Positions 33,649-43,872 of a DNA stretch of 64,000 nucleotides are shown in pieces. This DNA is from Blakeslea trispora (taxonomy: Eukaryota > Mucoromycota > Mucoromycetes > Mucorales > Choanephoraceae), in contig JAIWNE010000097.1 of NCBI GenBank assembly GCA_025331445.1, forward strand, positions 61,506-125,505. The letters are read 5' to 3'. The notes beneath the pieces are model-generated. The model made no database searches, was not told the DNA's origin, and worked only from the letters and a program-made list of their open reading frames with translations. Every line of letters begins with the position of its first letter. Position 1 is the stretch's first letter. The position numbers were made by a program, and so were the translations under genes.

Positions 33649-34943
33649 AGGTTAAATAATGTAAAAGTGTTGAAAAAAAGAAAAAAAAAAGAAGAAAGAA
33701 AGAAAGAGAGAAAAAGAAAATAGAAAAGAAAGAAATAGAACAGACTTTTAAGCTACAGTGAGCTTTTTTTTTTAAGACGGAGTCGAAACTATTATTCTTG
33801 GTGTATCTCAAGACATGTCAACTGCTTGGATCAAGGTAAGGACTTTTCTTTCTTTACAAACATGCTCCTTAATTTCTTTATAGTGATATTCAATCTTTCT
33901 AAAACAAACAATACTGCTAATAGCATAAAGTACCAAGAGATCAATGCAATTCATAGTTTGGCATAGTGAGATTTGAAAGAGTTTGTCATTGGATTTCTTC
34001 ATCTTCCCTTCCTTTTGCAAGCTCCAGAAAAGACTATCACCTTACTTTTCTTTTATATGTGGCTTTTCCTTTTCTTGCTCTGTCCCTTTCAGTGTCTATT
34101 GTTTGATTAAATTTGATCTTTTTTTTTTTGCTTAATATCAAAGAACATTGAATCTTCTAATATATAACTATGGTTCAACTAGAATCCAGAACCCGAAACT
34201 AATAAATCCTAGGCCAACAAAGTATTACTGTTGTCATGATGTATTTTTTTATTGAGATAGCTATAAGAATACCAGTACAACATAGTTGAATATGTTACCT
34301 TCTTGCGTACAATGACACCAACACAAACACAGTGAAAATTAGTATGGATTTACTCGAAAACATTTCAATACAACAACTTTAGAAGAAAAGCCAAGATGAA
34401 AAGAGCACTTGTTTCTTTGGTGTAAGCTTGAATGCTTGAAATCATATTCTGATGTCATTATGAAGGCAATGCTCAAAACAAAACAAGAGCTCAGTGTGAG
34501 TCAATAAACTTGTTTGATTGTTGTACAGGTTTAATGTTTGGTTAATATTGTGATCTCAATTCACTTGGTGCTATATAAGCATAGTTGTGCGACTAGATAG
34601 GTATTGAATATTCTGAAGAGACAACATTGCATTTGACTATAAGGCGATATAGCTAATCAAGTATTTCTCTTATTCCTATCAAACAACTTTTTTTTTCTAA
34701 TATAAAACTAGAAAAAGTGCGAGCACTCATGATGATTGCTGTTTGGACGTCATTCATTTTAATCTTAAATACAACAAAGGTATACAATTTTTATTTCTCT
34801 AGTCAGAACTGCCTATAGTCTAAATCTTCTTTCATTGTAATTTAACACACGTCTAGTTCTTTTTCGACGAATGCGCTCGTATCTATAATATAGATTGGCC
34901 ACATCCTTTTAAAAAAAAAGGGGGGGAATGGAGAAAAGTAGCA
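33649..34943. other. Intergenic, no gene seen
   Basis: About 1.3 kb lying upstream of the USP7 gene and downstream of the minus-strand MARCH-type gene. It has an A/G-rich block at about 33673-33735 (pyrimidine tract on the USP7 sense strand) and otherwise AT-rich sequence with no convincing frame. Confidence 0.6.
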
Positions 34944-36220
34944 TCATGAGCATCTTCTAGGCGTGATATGCAATTGTTGTTTTGCTTTTACCTTTGCAAC
35001 GACAAATAAGCAGCCACCTAATACTGTGCGCTGAAATTGTTTAGGAAAATAGTGTCGAATGATTTTCGAGTGATTTAGATAACTGTTAAAAACAAGGAAT
35101 AGTTTAATATTCGTTTTTTTCTTCGGTAAGCACTTGAACAAAAGATCTTACCTTCCTATTATGCTTCCAATGGTTGGCCATAACAATGCACCAATAACAG
35201 TAACGCTCATGTTTCTTCCTTCTCTATTAAACAAAATATCTGCATCTTGATATGCTTCTCTATCTGCATCATACCCTTCTACGCCTTCCATATCTTCCAA
35301 TGTACTGTTATCGTTTCTTTCTCTTTGCTGAGAGCGTATCAATTGATTCAGTAACTTGCGTTGACATATGGTATAGATATTGTTATATAGCAATCTAATC
35401 ACAATAATAATAATAAAAAAAGAAAAAGAAAGCAAATATGAGTGTAAGAGCATACACCAACAGAAAGAAAAAAGAATTCAACAGTCTACCTTAACCAAGG
35501 TAGTAAGCCAAAAACAACTGTTGGTGAAGGAGGCCAAGCGAGCTTTAAGGAATAAGAAATAGATGTCATTTTGAGTAGAAAGAGGGTAGTTGCAGGCAGG
35601 ACATGATCAGCCCACTTTGAACGAGATGCTATCAAGGCAACTGGAATAGAAGGCAGGCCGAGCCAAGTTTTCCATGTCCATAAGGCTGGGTTGCCTATTA
35701 GTTGTTCACCATCCTTTGCACCAAAGACAGTTAAGATGACATGTGCGCCCAATGTGCTTGAGGTAATCAGCATGGAACATCCCAGACCCAAAACAGTCAG
35801 ATAAGGTGCTGAAGTTCGTATGAAATTATCAGCCAAACTCATCAAAGCAAGCGGTATACTCTGTCTTTCTGCCAAGACATATTTGGTTGCACATTGAGGA
35901 CATGCCACTTTCTTTAGAGGTGTCATTTTTTGGTTTTCAGCAATCCAATCCAATAAGCATTGCTCATGGCTCACGAGAGAGCATTGACATGGAAATACCC
36001 ATTTTCCTTCAGAATCAGTGTCTTCTCCAAAACATATCCAGCACCTCTTGTTGTCAGTCAGCTCTCGTAACTTTAAAGAGCTTCCCAGTTCATTGTTTCG
36101 ACTGTGGTCCTCTTCTTCAAGTAGTTGTTGGCTTTCATCTGAATCTCGAGTAGGTCGGTATATGAAGAGTCTAGCTTCATCCATAAATGAAGATGATCCA
36201 GGGTAACGAAAATAAGACAT
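34944..36220 (-). CDS. MARCH-type (RING-CH) membrane E3 ubiquitin ligase
   Basis: Three exons: 35490-36220, 35152-35394 and 34944-35082, encoding 370 residues from the ATG at 36220. A C4HC3 RING-CH domain lies at about residues 60-112: CWICFGEDTDSEG, VFPCQCS, SHEQCLLDWI, and VACPQCATKY. Downstream are hydrophobic helices (SAPYLTVLGLGCSMLITSSTLGAHVIL, then LPSIPVALIA, and MSVTVIGALLWPTIGSII in exon 2), giving a multipass layout resembling MARCH5/MITOL of the mitochondrial outer membrane. The C-terminal helix block is basic (KVKAKQQLHITPRR). The compartment is inferred from resemblance only. Confidence 0.83.
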
Positions 36221-37835
36221 GTCGTAAGAAATATATGAAAAATGAAAGAAAAAAAATATTAGAGAATGATGCATTGTGTGAAAACAATATTTATGCTAAA
36301 ATTAAAGCGGAGACATTCTGCTGGATCATCTTTTTTTTTTCGAAAATGTGTGTGTGTGTTGCGCGTAAAGAATTTGAATTACAAACCCAATCAATTTCAA
36401 TGATGCATAAAAATAAAAATAAAAATTCGAGCCATACATCATAAGGCTCAATTGCACATCGTGAGGCTCAGTTGCACTCTGTTGATCTGACAAGCCTAAA
36501 CAAGATAATCGCAATGCTATCAGGTGTTATTCGCCTTAAACCCGTAGGCTTTAGAAAAAAAAACTCAAAATGAATACCTCAGGTACAGTGTTTTAAGACA
36601 TCTTATGCAAACTTTTTTTATTCTGTGGGAACAAAACTGAGAATCAATATGTTGTCAAATGAAATCTGAGCGATTTGTTGTAACATAATGATATTCCTTT
36701 TTCCTCAATAAGATATGCATAGTTAGGGTACAAACCCAAGAGAGAATGTTACAACACACAGTTTCCAACTCTCTGAGCAAAAAAAAAAAAAAGAAAACGT
36801 TGTATAGAAAAATGTCAAGACAAAAGACAGTCAATAGAAAGCAAAACACAAACATATAGAATTCTTCTTCATTTTACAACAATAATGTTTGGTTCTGCTC
36901 AATGATCAGTTTTAACTGCTGCATGAATAACAGTCTTTTTTTTTTTTTTGCTCTTAAAGAAAATTTATTTGCATGATATACATTAAGTGAAAGATAGTTT
37001 GTATTGCCAGTGTCAACAGTTGGCCGCTCATTCACAAAAGCACCATATTCCTTTGCATCTACACTTCTAAAGCTTATAACTCTCTTTTCTTCATGATACA
37101 AGTTTAGTTTGATCGTAATTACTCTCAAGATGAAACCAATAGCACCACTTTCTTTTCTTTTTACTAAACTGCTCTAACTGGGACCATTTAATAGATGGGG
37201 TTTTCTGCAACCAAAAAAGTAATGTAAGCTTTATATTTGCTATAAAAGAACTCAGCAAACAAAGGGATGAATGCATCTTTGTGCTGTAGATGCCTTGTTT
37301 AAGCTGACTCTATCGAGATTGATTAGGATGAGGAATAAAAATAGAGATACCTATTTTTGATTTGACTTGTTTCACTTTATAAAAATAATTTCTAAATTCC
37401 AGCTTGTTGTGATATTGCTCAAGAGAAGAAAAGAGAATCACAGGCTATTCAAATCATGGGAATTGATACTCAGCCTTTTGCTTTATTCGATATACAAACA
37501 ATAAACAAACGGCTCCGAAAATAACGATCATAATCAACAGTTAGAATGGTTTGTTTTAGTCTAACAGTTCGCTGTATTCATAAAGCCTTATGAACCCTTG
37601 AAGAGATTATAAAAGTGCTGTTCAATAAACACGTTTTCTTCTTCTAGAGCGATGCATTTTGATTCTCTCCAGAACTCTTGATTCATCCTTTCTCTGCCCT
37701 CTCTCTCTACTCTTTATGTGCTACTGGTATTTTGAAATTAAAAAAAAGGGGGAGAACATTATTCTTCAATATTGTACAACAAAAAACAATGAAATGACAT
37801 ACAACATGTATTTCTTTTTCTTGCTTTCTTTTTTT
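36221..37835. other. Intergenic with a possible unmodelled small gene
   Basis: A 1.6-kb stretch without a confident gene. On the minus strand at about 36953-37276, two neighbouring open segments translate with coding-like character (KTPSIKWSQLEQF and FRSVDAKEYGAFVNERPTV), but no start, splice pair and stop could be joined with confidence; see findings. A short (GT)n run occurs near 36346-36362. Confidence 0.45.
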
Positions 37836-38986
37836 TTAAATTGGTTTTGAACCAGATGTTAACCTTTTTTTATCGCCAGTATTTGTTTCTGAATCAGAGA
37901 TTGAAGAAGTGGGGTCAGTTGAAGATATTGAATTGCTTTCAATATGACTGGTTTGACGATGAGGGTATGAGGCTGAAGGGCTATTGGATGTAGGCCCACT
38001 GTTGTTTGTGTAGCATCTGGTGCCAAACAGTTGCAAACGATTTTCTTCAGTGGAAGAACCAATGTCAGTCACCTTTTGTTCTTCGCTGTCTCGGTTGTTT
38101 GCAGAATTATCTTTTGCATCTTGTTTGTTGCTTATTTCCTCCAACATGCTTAATTTGACTTCCTTAAAGTCATTACTTGATGTTCTTCTATGATGTGGCT
38201 GTGAGCAATCTGAACGATCTTTTGGAGCAATTTGATTTGCAGTAGCATCTCTTTTAGCTGCCTCTTGTAACATGGCGCACTTGAATTTACAATCGACATT
38301 TGCTTTGCTCCTTAGGAACATAAAGAACTCGGAAAGTTTGGAAAAGCCCCAGTCCTTTGTGAATTCTTTTATGAACCGCTCACGCTTTTCTGTGCCCTGA
38401 ATCGAATAAGGTGTAGATGTCAGAATAGTGGTGATTAAGGTAGCTGTGAAATGAGTCGCCCAATCGTTTGTCAACTGTCTCAAGAGTATTGCTCTCTTTT
38501 CATCACCTAATGAGATTGTAAGATAAAGCACTTGATATATGCACACATTTGCCATTGTATACCTTTATCATCTGTCCAGTCTACTGTGACATGCCTAACC
38601 AAGACGCTGATATTCTCCCAGCGCCAATCCATTGTTAACCATGTGAGAGCATTGACAATACGTTCTAATGGGTATTCGTTGGCAATTCGATGTAAATAAA
38701 TAGAAGTGACAAGCACATTTTCTTCGGATTTTAACCAGAGACAAAATGTTGCATCGTAAGTTTGATCCATTTCCTTGATGTTTTGATTTACATCTTTCCA
38801 GCTGCGAGATTGCACATTATCTAGAAAAAAAAAGATAGTTTAATGAAGGTTGAAGAAAAGGATTTATCTTGTCTTCTTACCATTTGACTGTGTCTTCTTT
38901 TTAGAACCTATTCGATCTGCTATACTTTGGTTGTCAACTTCTCTCGAGAACAGCCTGAAACCTGTATCGGCCAACACAAAAGACAT
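37836..38986 (-). CDS. Uncharacterised protein with repeated Asp-Trp motifs
   Basis: I do not recognise this family. Three exons, 38881-38986, 38563-38820 and 37836-38506, encode 344 residues with closing phases and ordinary GTAAGA/GTATAC donors. The N-terminal two thirds look helical and carry a recurring motif with Asp-Trp: ALTWLTMDWRW, HVTVDWTDD, LTNDWATHF and FTKDWGFSK at about 20-45 residue spacing, ending in a FFMFLRSK segment. Residues about 240-344 are disordered, Ser/Thr/Asn/Asp-rich and end KKRLTSGSKPI. The repeated hydrophobic-x-x-D-W units suggest an alpha-helical repeat scaffold (inference). A Cys pair (DCKFKC) follows the last repeat. The neighbours, JMJD4 and the MARCH ligase, do not clarify its role. 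Confidence 0.65.
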
Positions 38987-39465
38987 GATGATAAGGAGAA
39001 CTGAAAGACAAGAAGAAAAAAAGGGGGGCGAAAAGAAAGAAAAAATAAGGTAGGAAATTGAATAGAAAAATAAATGTAATTCAAAAGAGCCAGAGGGGAA
39101 AAAAAGGGGGAATAGAAGGAGAGAAAGAGAGAGAGAATAAGAGGGAAAACAAACAAATAAAAAAAAAAAAAAGATTAATTAGTAGTGATAGTTTCAAAAT
39201 GATTCAAGCTTAATTAAGGAGACTAAGAAACTGAGTTAAATTAGGAAAACTTTCAGGTACACTATTATTATTGTGTTCTACATCGTCAATAAGGTTATTA
39301 CAGTACTTGCTTGGATACATTCAAACTCTTGTTTTATCAACACAAGAAACTTAAAAAAAAACTTGACTATTTACTATCAATAATAAAGTCTCTTTTTTGT
39401 TTTAGTTTTCTTCAAACAATAACAAGTAATAGTAGACTACTGCTCCCCTCCTTTTTATTATTATC
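38987..39465. other. Intergenic, purine/pyrimidine-rich
   Basis: This 479-bp spacer lies between two minus-strand genes. From about 39000 to 39170 it is A/G-rich on the plus strand, i.e. a long C/T tract upstream of the Asp-Trp protein start, as seen before other genes in this window. The remainder is the 3' UTR region of the JMJD4-like gene. Confidence 0.6.
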
Positions 39466-40690
39466 TTACAATGTAACACGAAGGGTCGAAATAGTTGATT
39501 TTAGCTCCATATAGGTTTTAAATAAATCATGTCGCTTAAAATAGTCAATCAGTTCTTTTCCTTCGTCTGTCTCCCATTTCTCAAGCACGCTCCCAATTCT
39601 ATCAAGCTGCCATGATAATGAAGGCTGGTATGTCTTTGAATGACCATCGGAACGATGCTTCACGACAGTATACAGAATGTTCAGGAAAGTCCTCCAATCC
39701 CAGCCACTGTGAACAAGCAAAAGCTGCTGGCATTGGTCAATAAACTCAGTATCATCCATTGTTTTCTTTACATCTTCAATAGCTATCTGGACATCATTGA
39801 GGTCATGATGCAGTGACTGATAGACTGATAACAGATTACAAGCATTGCTCCAATTATGATTAATAGAAATAGTAGCCCCAATGTTCTCCACCTGATGAAA
39901 CCAGCCAGAAGGGACAAAGACAGTCTCGCCATCCCGTTGATAAATCTCAATACGATGGGCTTTTTCTAGACCAGGAAATTGGCTGGGATCCACTTCTCGG
40001 ATATCATAGATGATATTACCTAGCTTATCTTTAAAAAGCTCTTCTTGTCCAGGAGGAAAAAACGTCCATTTCTTTACTCCACATATATTACTTGACCATG
40101 AATAAGATCGATATACATCTGCATGAAATGGTGTGAAAGTTCCATGACCACCCAAGTAGGTAAATCGATAATCATCATCACTTTTTTCGAGATAATATTC
40201 GTTTAGCCAGTCATCTAAAAAAAGAAGAGAGAGAGAGAGTTAGCTCCATAGCAACACTCGTTTCATTGGTTTTACCTTCAAACAAAGTAGGTACTGTATA
40301 GGCAATGTCATTAGGAAAAAGTCGGACGAGATGGAGATCTTTCAGATAGTAAACCGATTCTTTTCCGTCGTCTTGTTCCCAGAGATCGACAAAATCAGAA
40401 AAAGTCATGGGTATTCTTTCTTGATCTGTAAAGTACCTTTTGTTGCATTTGGCTACCTGACCTTCTGCTTTACCAAAGTGTTCTCGCAAATAAGCATAGT
40501 TTGGCTTAAATTTTGGAAGATTGCTTCCTGACTCAAGCTCATCAGAAACAGGCACAATCCATTCTTTTCTTGCTATCCAGTCTTGTGTTAAAGCAGGGCC
40601 TATTAAGGCTGGTTTGTTTGGAATGAGGTGGTTTTCTAGGAACTCTTGGTAGGTTGGAGGTATTTCATAGTAAGTAATGTCGGAATCCAT
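39466..40690 (-). CDS. JMJD4-like JmjC 2-oxoglutarate oxygenase
   Basis: Two exons, 40276-40690 and 39466-40214, encode 387 residues. The N-terminal half has YYEIPPTYQEFLENHLIPNKP and DWIARKEW, as in JMJD4. Exon 2 holds the JmjC core: TYLGGHGTFTPFHADVYRSYSW with the Fe(II) ligands His169 and Asp171, GVKKWTFFPPGQEEL, and ETVFVPSGWFHQVENIGATISINHNW with the distal His245. Human JMJD4 hydroxylates a lysine of translation termination factor eRF1, and the same role is inferred here. All metal ligands are present, so the enzyme should be active. The intron is 61 nt and in phase 1. Confidence 0.9.
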
Positions 40691-41108
40691 AAAGTAAATG
40701 AGAGGAAAAAAAAAAGAGAGGAGACAGGGCTTTAGATGCAGATGGTACTCATGGCTATTGGTCATGCACAAATAACACTTGAATACACTTTATAGAACAA
40801 ATCATATCCAACAAAGATGCTCAATGTGGAAACAGATGTATAATCTCTCTTTTTTTTTGTTTCCTGCTTAGACCTAGCCAGCACTTGTTTATCCTGAAGT
40901 TTGAAATGTTGCGCTTACTCCAAAGAATTCGTTTTTTTTTAAAACAATACACAACCAAGGTCTCTCTCTATGCATAGGCTAACATGAATTATGTGGCTAC
41001 TCAAGTACTAACGAATCATCGTATACATTTTTCTTTCCTGTAAAGGGGGGAAGGGATGCTATACAAATTCTAACATTTATTGTTTTAACGAGTATATGAG
41101 CGAGAAGT
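40691..41108. other. Intergenic between two minus-strand genes
   Basis: A 418-bp spacer containing the JMJD4 promoter (A/G-rich block at about 40700-40725) and the eL22 3' UTR. No gene is seen. Confidence 0.6.
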
Positions 41109-41474
41109 TTATTCTTCTTCTTCAGCTTCTTCATCGTTAGCGATGTTGAAGTAACGGAGCTCGAAGGTTTGCTTGTCAGTGGCAATAACACGGAGCCAGT
41201 CACGGATTTGGTTCTTCTTCAAGAACTTCTTGGTCAAGTACTTGAGGTAACGCTTGGAGAAAGCAATGTTGGCAACAACGGTGATCTTGTTGTCAGCAGA
41301 ACGAGAGATAGTGACAGCTTCACCGAGGTTGTTGGTACGACCATCAACCTTAATACGGTCGTGGAGGTACTTTTCGAAGGCAGCGGCATCGAAGATCTTG
41401 TCGTTAGCGGGAGCAGAACAGTCGATGACGAACTTGGACTTCTTAGCAGCAGTGTTAGCCTTGACGGGAGCCAT
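41109..41474 (-). CDS. RPL22: 60S ribosomal protein eL22
   Basis: Single-exon frame of 121 residues. The order [41 protein letters not shown], then [31 protein letters not shown] and [17 protein letters not shown] is the complete eL22 signature, including the acidic C-terminal tail. The length is that expected (about 120-130). Codon choice is visibly more uniform and G/C-ending (AAG, GTC, ACC) than in neighbouring genes, as expected for a highly expressed ribosomal gene. It is a structural component of the cytosolic large ribosomal subunit. Confidence 0.97.
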   Translation of the reverse strand: MAPVKANTAAKKSKFVIDCSAPANDKIFDAAAFEKYLHDRIKVDGRTNNLGEAVTISRSADNKITVVANIAFSKRYLKYLTKKFLKKNQIRDWLRVIATDKQTFELRYFNIANDEEAEEEE

Positions 41475-43486
41475 TTTTGTAGAATAAAATTAAGAGAAGG
41501 ATTCAATCTGATTTTGACCAAGGTTGTCTTTAAATGAAATTTTTTGGGTGGCTTTTTGGCAGACTTTTTCAAACTCGGCTATACAATTGTATTAGATGTA
41601 TATACATTCCTTTATTATCTGTATCATCCTACTCAATTCATGCTCTTGTCAAAGCCAACAAGAACAGTTCTCTATCATTGCTTGAAACTGGCTTAATGGG
41701 TAGTTCGTTAGCTTTAAAATGCCTTGAACAAAACAAGCCTATTCATTGCTTTTTTCAGGCGCCATTTAAGTTGAAATTGATGTAATTCAATTTTCAGGTT
41801 CATCTACCTGTCAGATGTAGAAGACTTCAAAAGTTGCCTCAAGCTTCTTTATTTGATCTTCTCTAAATGCAATATATAGTAACTAATTGACTGATACAAG
41901 TTTCAATGAAAAGCTATCTCTTCAATATGTTTGTAATGCTCCCTTGTGTTTAACACGGATGAGTAAATGCTATCAAGTAGATGTTTTGGTATGGCTCTGC
42001 TTTGCCTCTTGTGACATTCTCAGTATAATTGACAACCACGATCAATCAAACTAAAAATCAATTGTTTTTTGTTTGTTTCACTTTCTCTTCTAAGTGATTC
42101 TATATTAGAACTGAAAATGCTTGATGATCTAAAGTAGAAATAGAAAGGGGACAAGCACAAATATTCTGAGACTGGTGGTAAAGTTTTATTTCTGAAAGAA
42201 ATTACAAGAGAAGAGCAAAAGAGAGAGAGATTTGATCTGTTTTGACTTTTACGAGTGTATTTAGACTAATAGCTGTAACATTGCTTTCATCCTTGATTTA
42301 GATCCTAAATGAAGTGTTTTTGATAATCATCATTGCCATATGTAGCTATTTATTATTGCAATCATTAGAGGATGTTTATGTTGGTTGATGATTCTGCATT
42401 TCACTATAGCTCGTGTAGTTGCATTCATAGATGTATTGTGTTTTGAATGTGTGTTTTTATATGCATAGTTTTAGGTAAGGTATTTGTCATGAGCTACTTG
42501 TTTCTTAATAAACATGTCATAATTAAGCTCTTTGCATTGTCATAATTGATTATTGTATTAGATGAGAACAGTTTATTAGAGAAGGCAAAAATACGAACTT
42601 CATTAAATTCAGATCATGACACTTGTTAACTTTAATTCAGATAATTTATGCAGTGAGAATTACTTTTATTATGGTTTGTGAAGTGGGGTGTGCGCAGTGA
42701 GTAGCACTTACCGCCCCTCACTTTATTAAAATCAGATGATCCTACCATGATGCACAATGCGTATGTCATGGTAGGACATATCTTTATTCTTTATATAAAT
42801 AACAATATGAATATCTTTTAAATAAAAACGGGTTCTTCCTCCTACATATTTCTTTTGGTCTTTTCGAGTAAAGCGGTTCTAAGCGTATAACTGAACAAAT
42901 CTGCAGTCAAGTCCACATATAATGTAAGATCCCCAAGCGTCCAAAAGCCAGTGTTTCGTGCCTCGTCCCTGTTACAATAGCTGAATGCTCACTACTGTAT
43001 TTTCTTTGCTTTTCATTTTGTATATTCCTTTTTATATAAATAAAGATTTACAGCCCTTTCAAGTTCTCATTTCGACCCCAGAACAGGTTGCTATCTAACC
43101 TTGCCACTATCATTAAGACCTAAATATATTCAGAACAGCGCAGCTAATCACATAAAATAGCCGAGACTGACTTTTTCTATGATTAAGTTTGTTAATCAGA
43201 ACAGTAAATAGAGCTAATTGTAATTCTGTTCTCTCTGTCTTGTGTTATAAATCATCCTTTTTGATAATACAAGATACAATTATCCGAGGTTGAAATTGGA
43301 TCATAATTACATTATAAACGCATTAAGCACAATCCAATTTCAATTGTAGACAACTGAATAATGCAAACTTCCTTTCATCTCCCTCGGAAAAACGAGCAAA
43401 TTCCGGTTTTCGGCTCGCTCTTGTCCGGCTGGTCACGTGTTGTTCGGCACGTTGTCTATATGTTGTACATTTTGATTAACAAAAAA
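41475..43486. other. Intergenic, with hairpins, up to the Ty3-like element
   Basis: Two kilobases lacking a supportable gene. Features seen are a perfect 11-bp inverted repeat at 42740-42750/42766-42776 (TCCTACCATGA) and an imperfect GTGGGG...CCCCTCAC pair just before it at about 42682-42721. A GC-rich spot at about 43385-43450 contains TTGTCCGGCTGGTCACGTG, which ends about 45 bp before the LTR. The first about 200 bp is the eL22 promoter. Confidence 0.5.
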
Positions 43487-43872
43487 TGTCAGTTTCACGT
43501 AGGTATGAGGTTTTTATGATTTAATTATAACGCCTGTGAAACTGATATATAATGTGATCACTGTAATATAGAGATATTAAAAGATGGTCTTTATTTGAAT
43601 GAATGAATATATATATTATGTTACCTGTAATATAGAGATATTAAAAGATAAAGATCTCTCAATATCTATATTACAGTCTATTTATATTATCTAAAGATGA
43701 GTCCGAACCGGACCGACGCTGCCGCTTTGCCGGGCTGTTACTGCTGGGCTTGGGCTTGAACTTGCGCTTCTTGTTCACATTCCAGTTGCGTAGAAACGCA
43801 GGTATCTCCTCAGTATTGGCGAAGTCCAAACTTATTTGGTTGCTAAGGTCACCTCTATTTGTCGCCATGACA
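43487..43872 (-). repeat. 3' LTR of the Ty3-like element
   Basis: This 386-bp LTR matches 50909-51294. It starts TGTCA and ends TGACA on the plus strand. About half of it (43671-43872) is also coding sequence for the C terminus of pol. It contains an inner direct repeat (CTGTAATATAGAGATATT at 43561 and 43625) and a near-perfect palindrome at 43625-43676. The left boundary may be off by one base. Confidence 0.93.
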
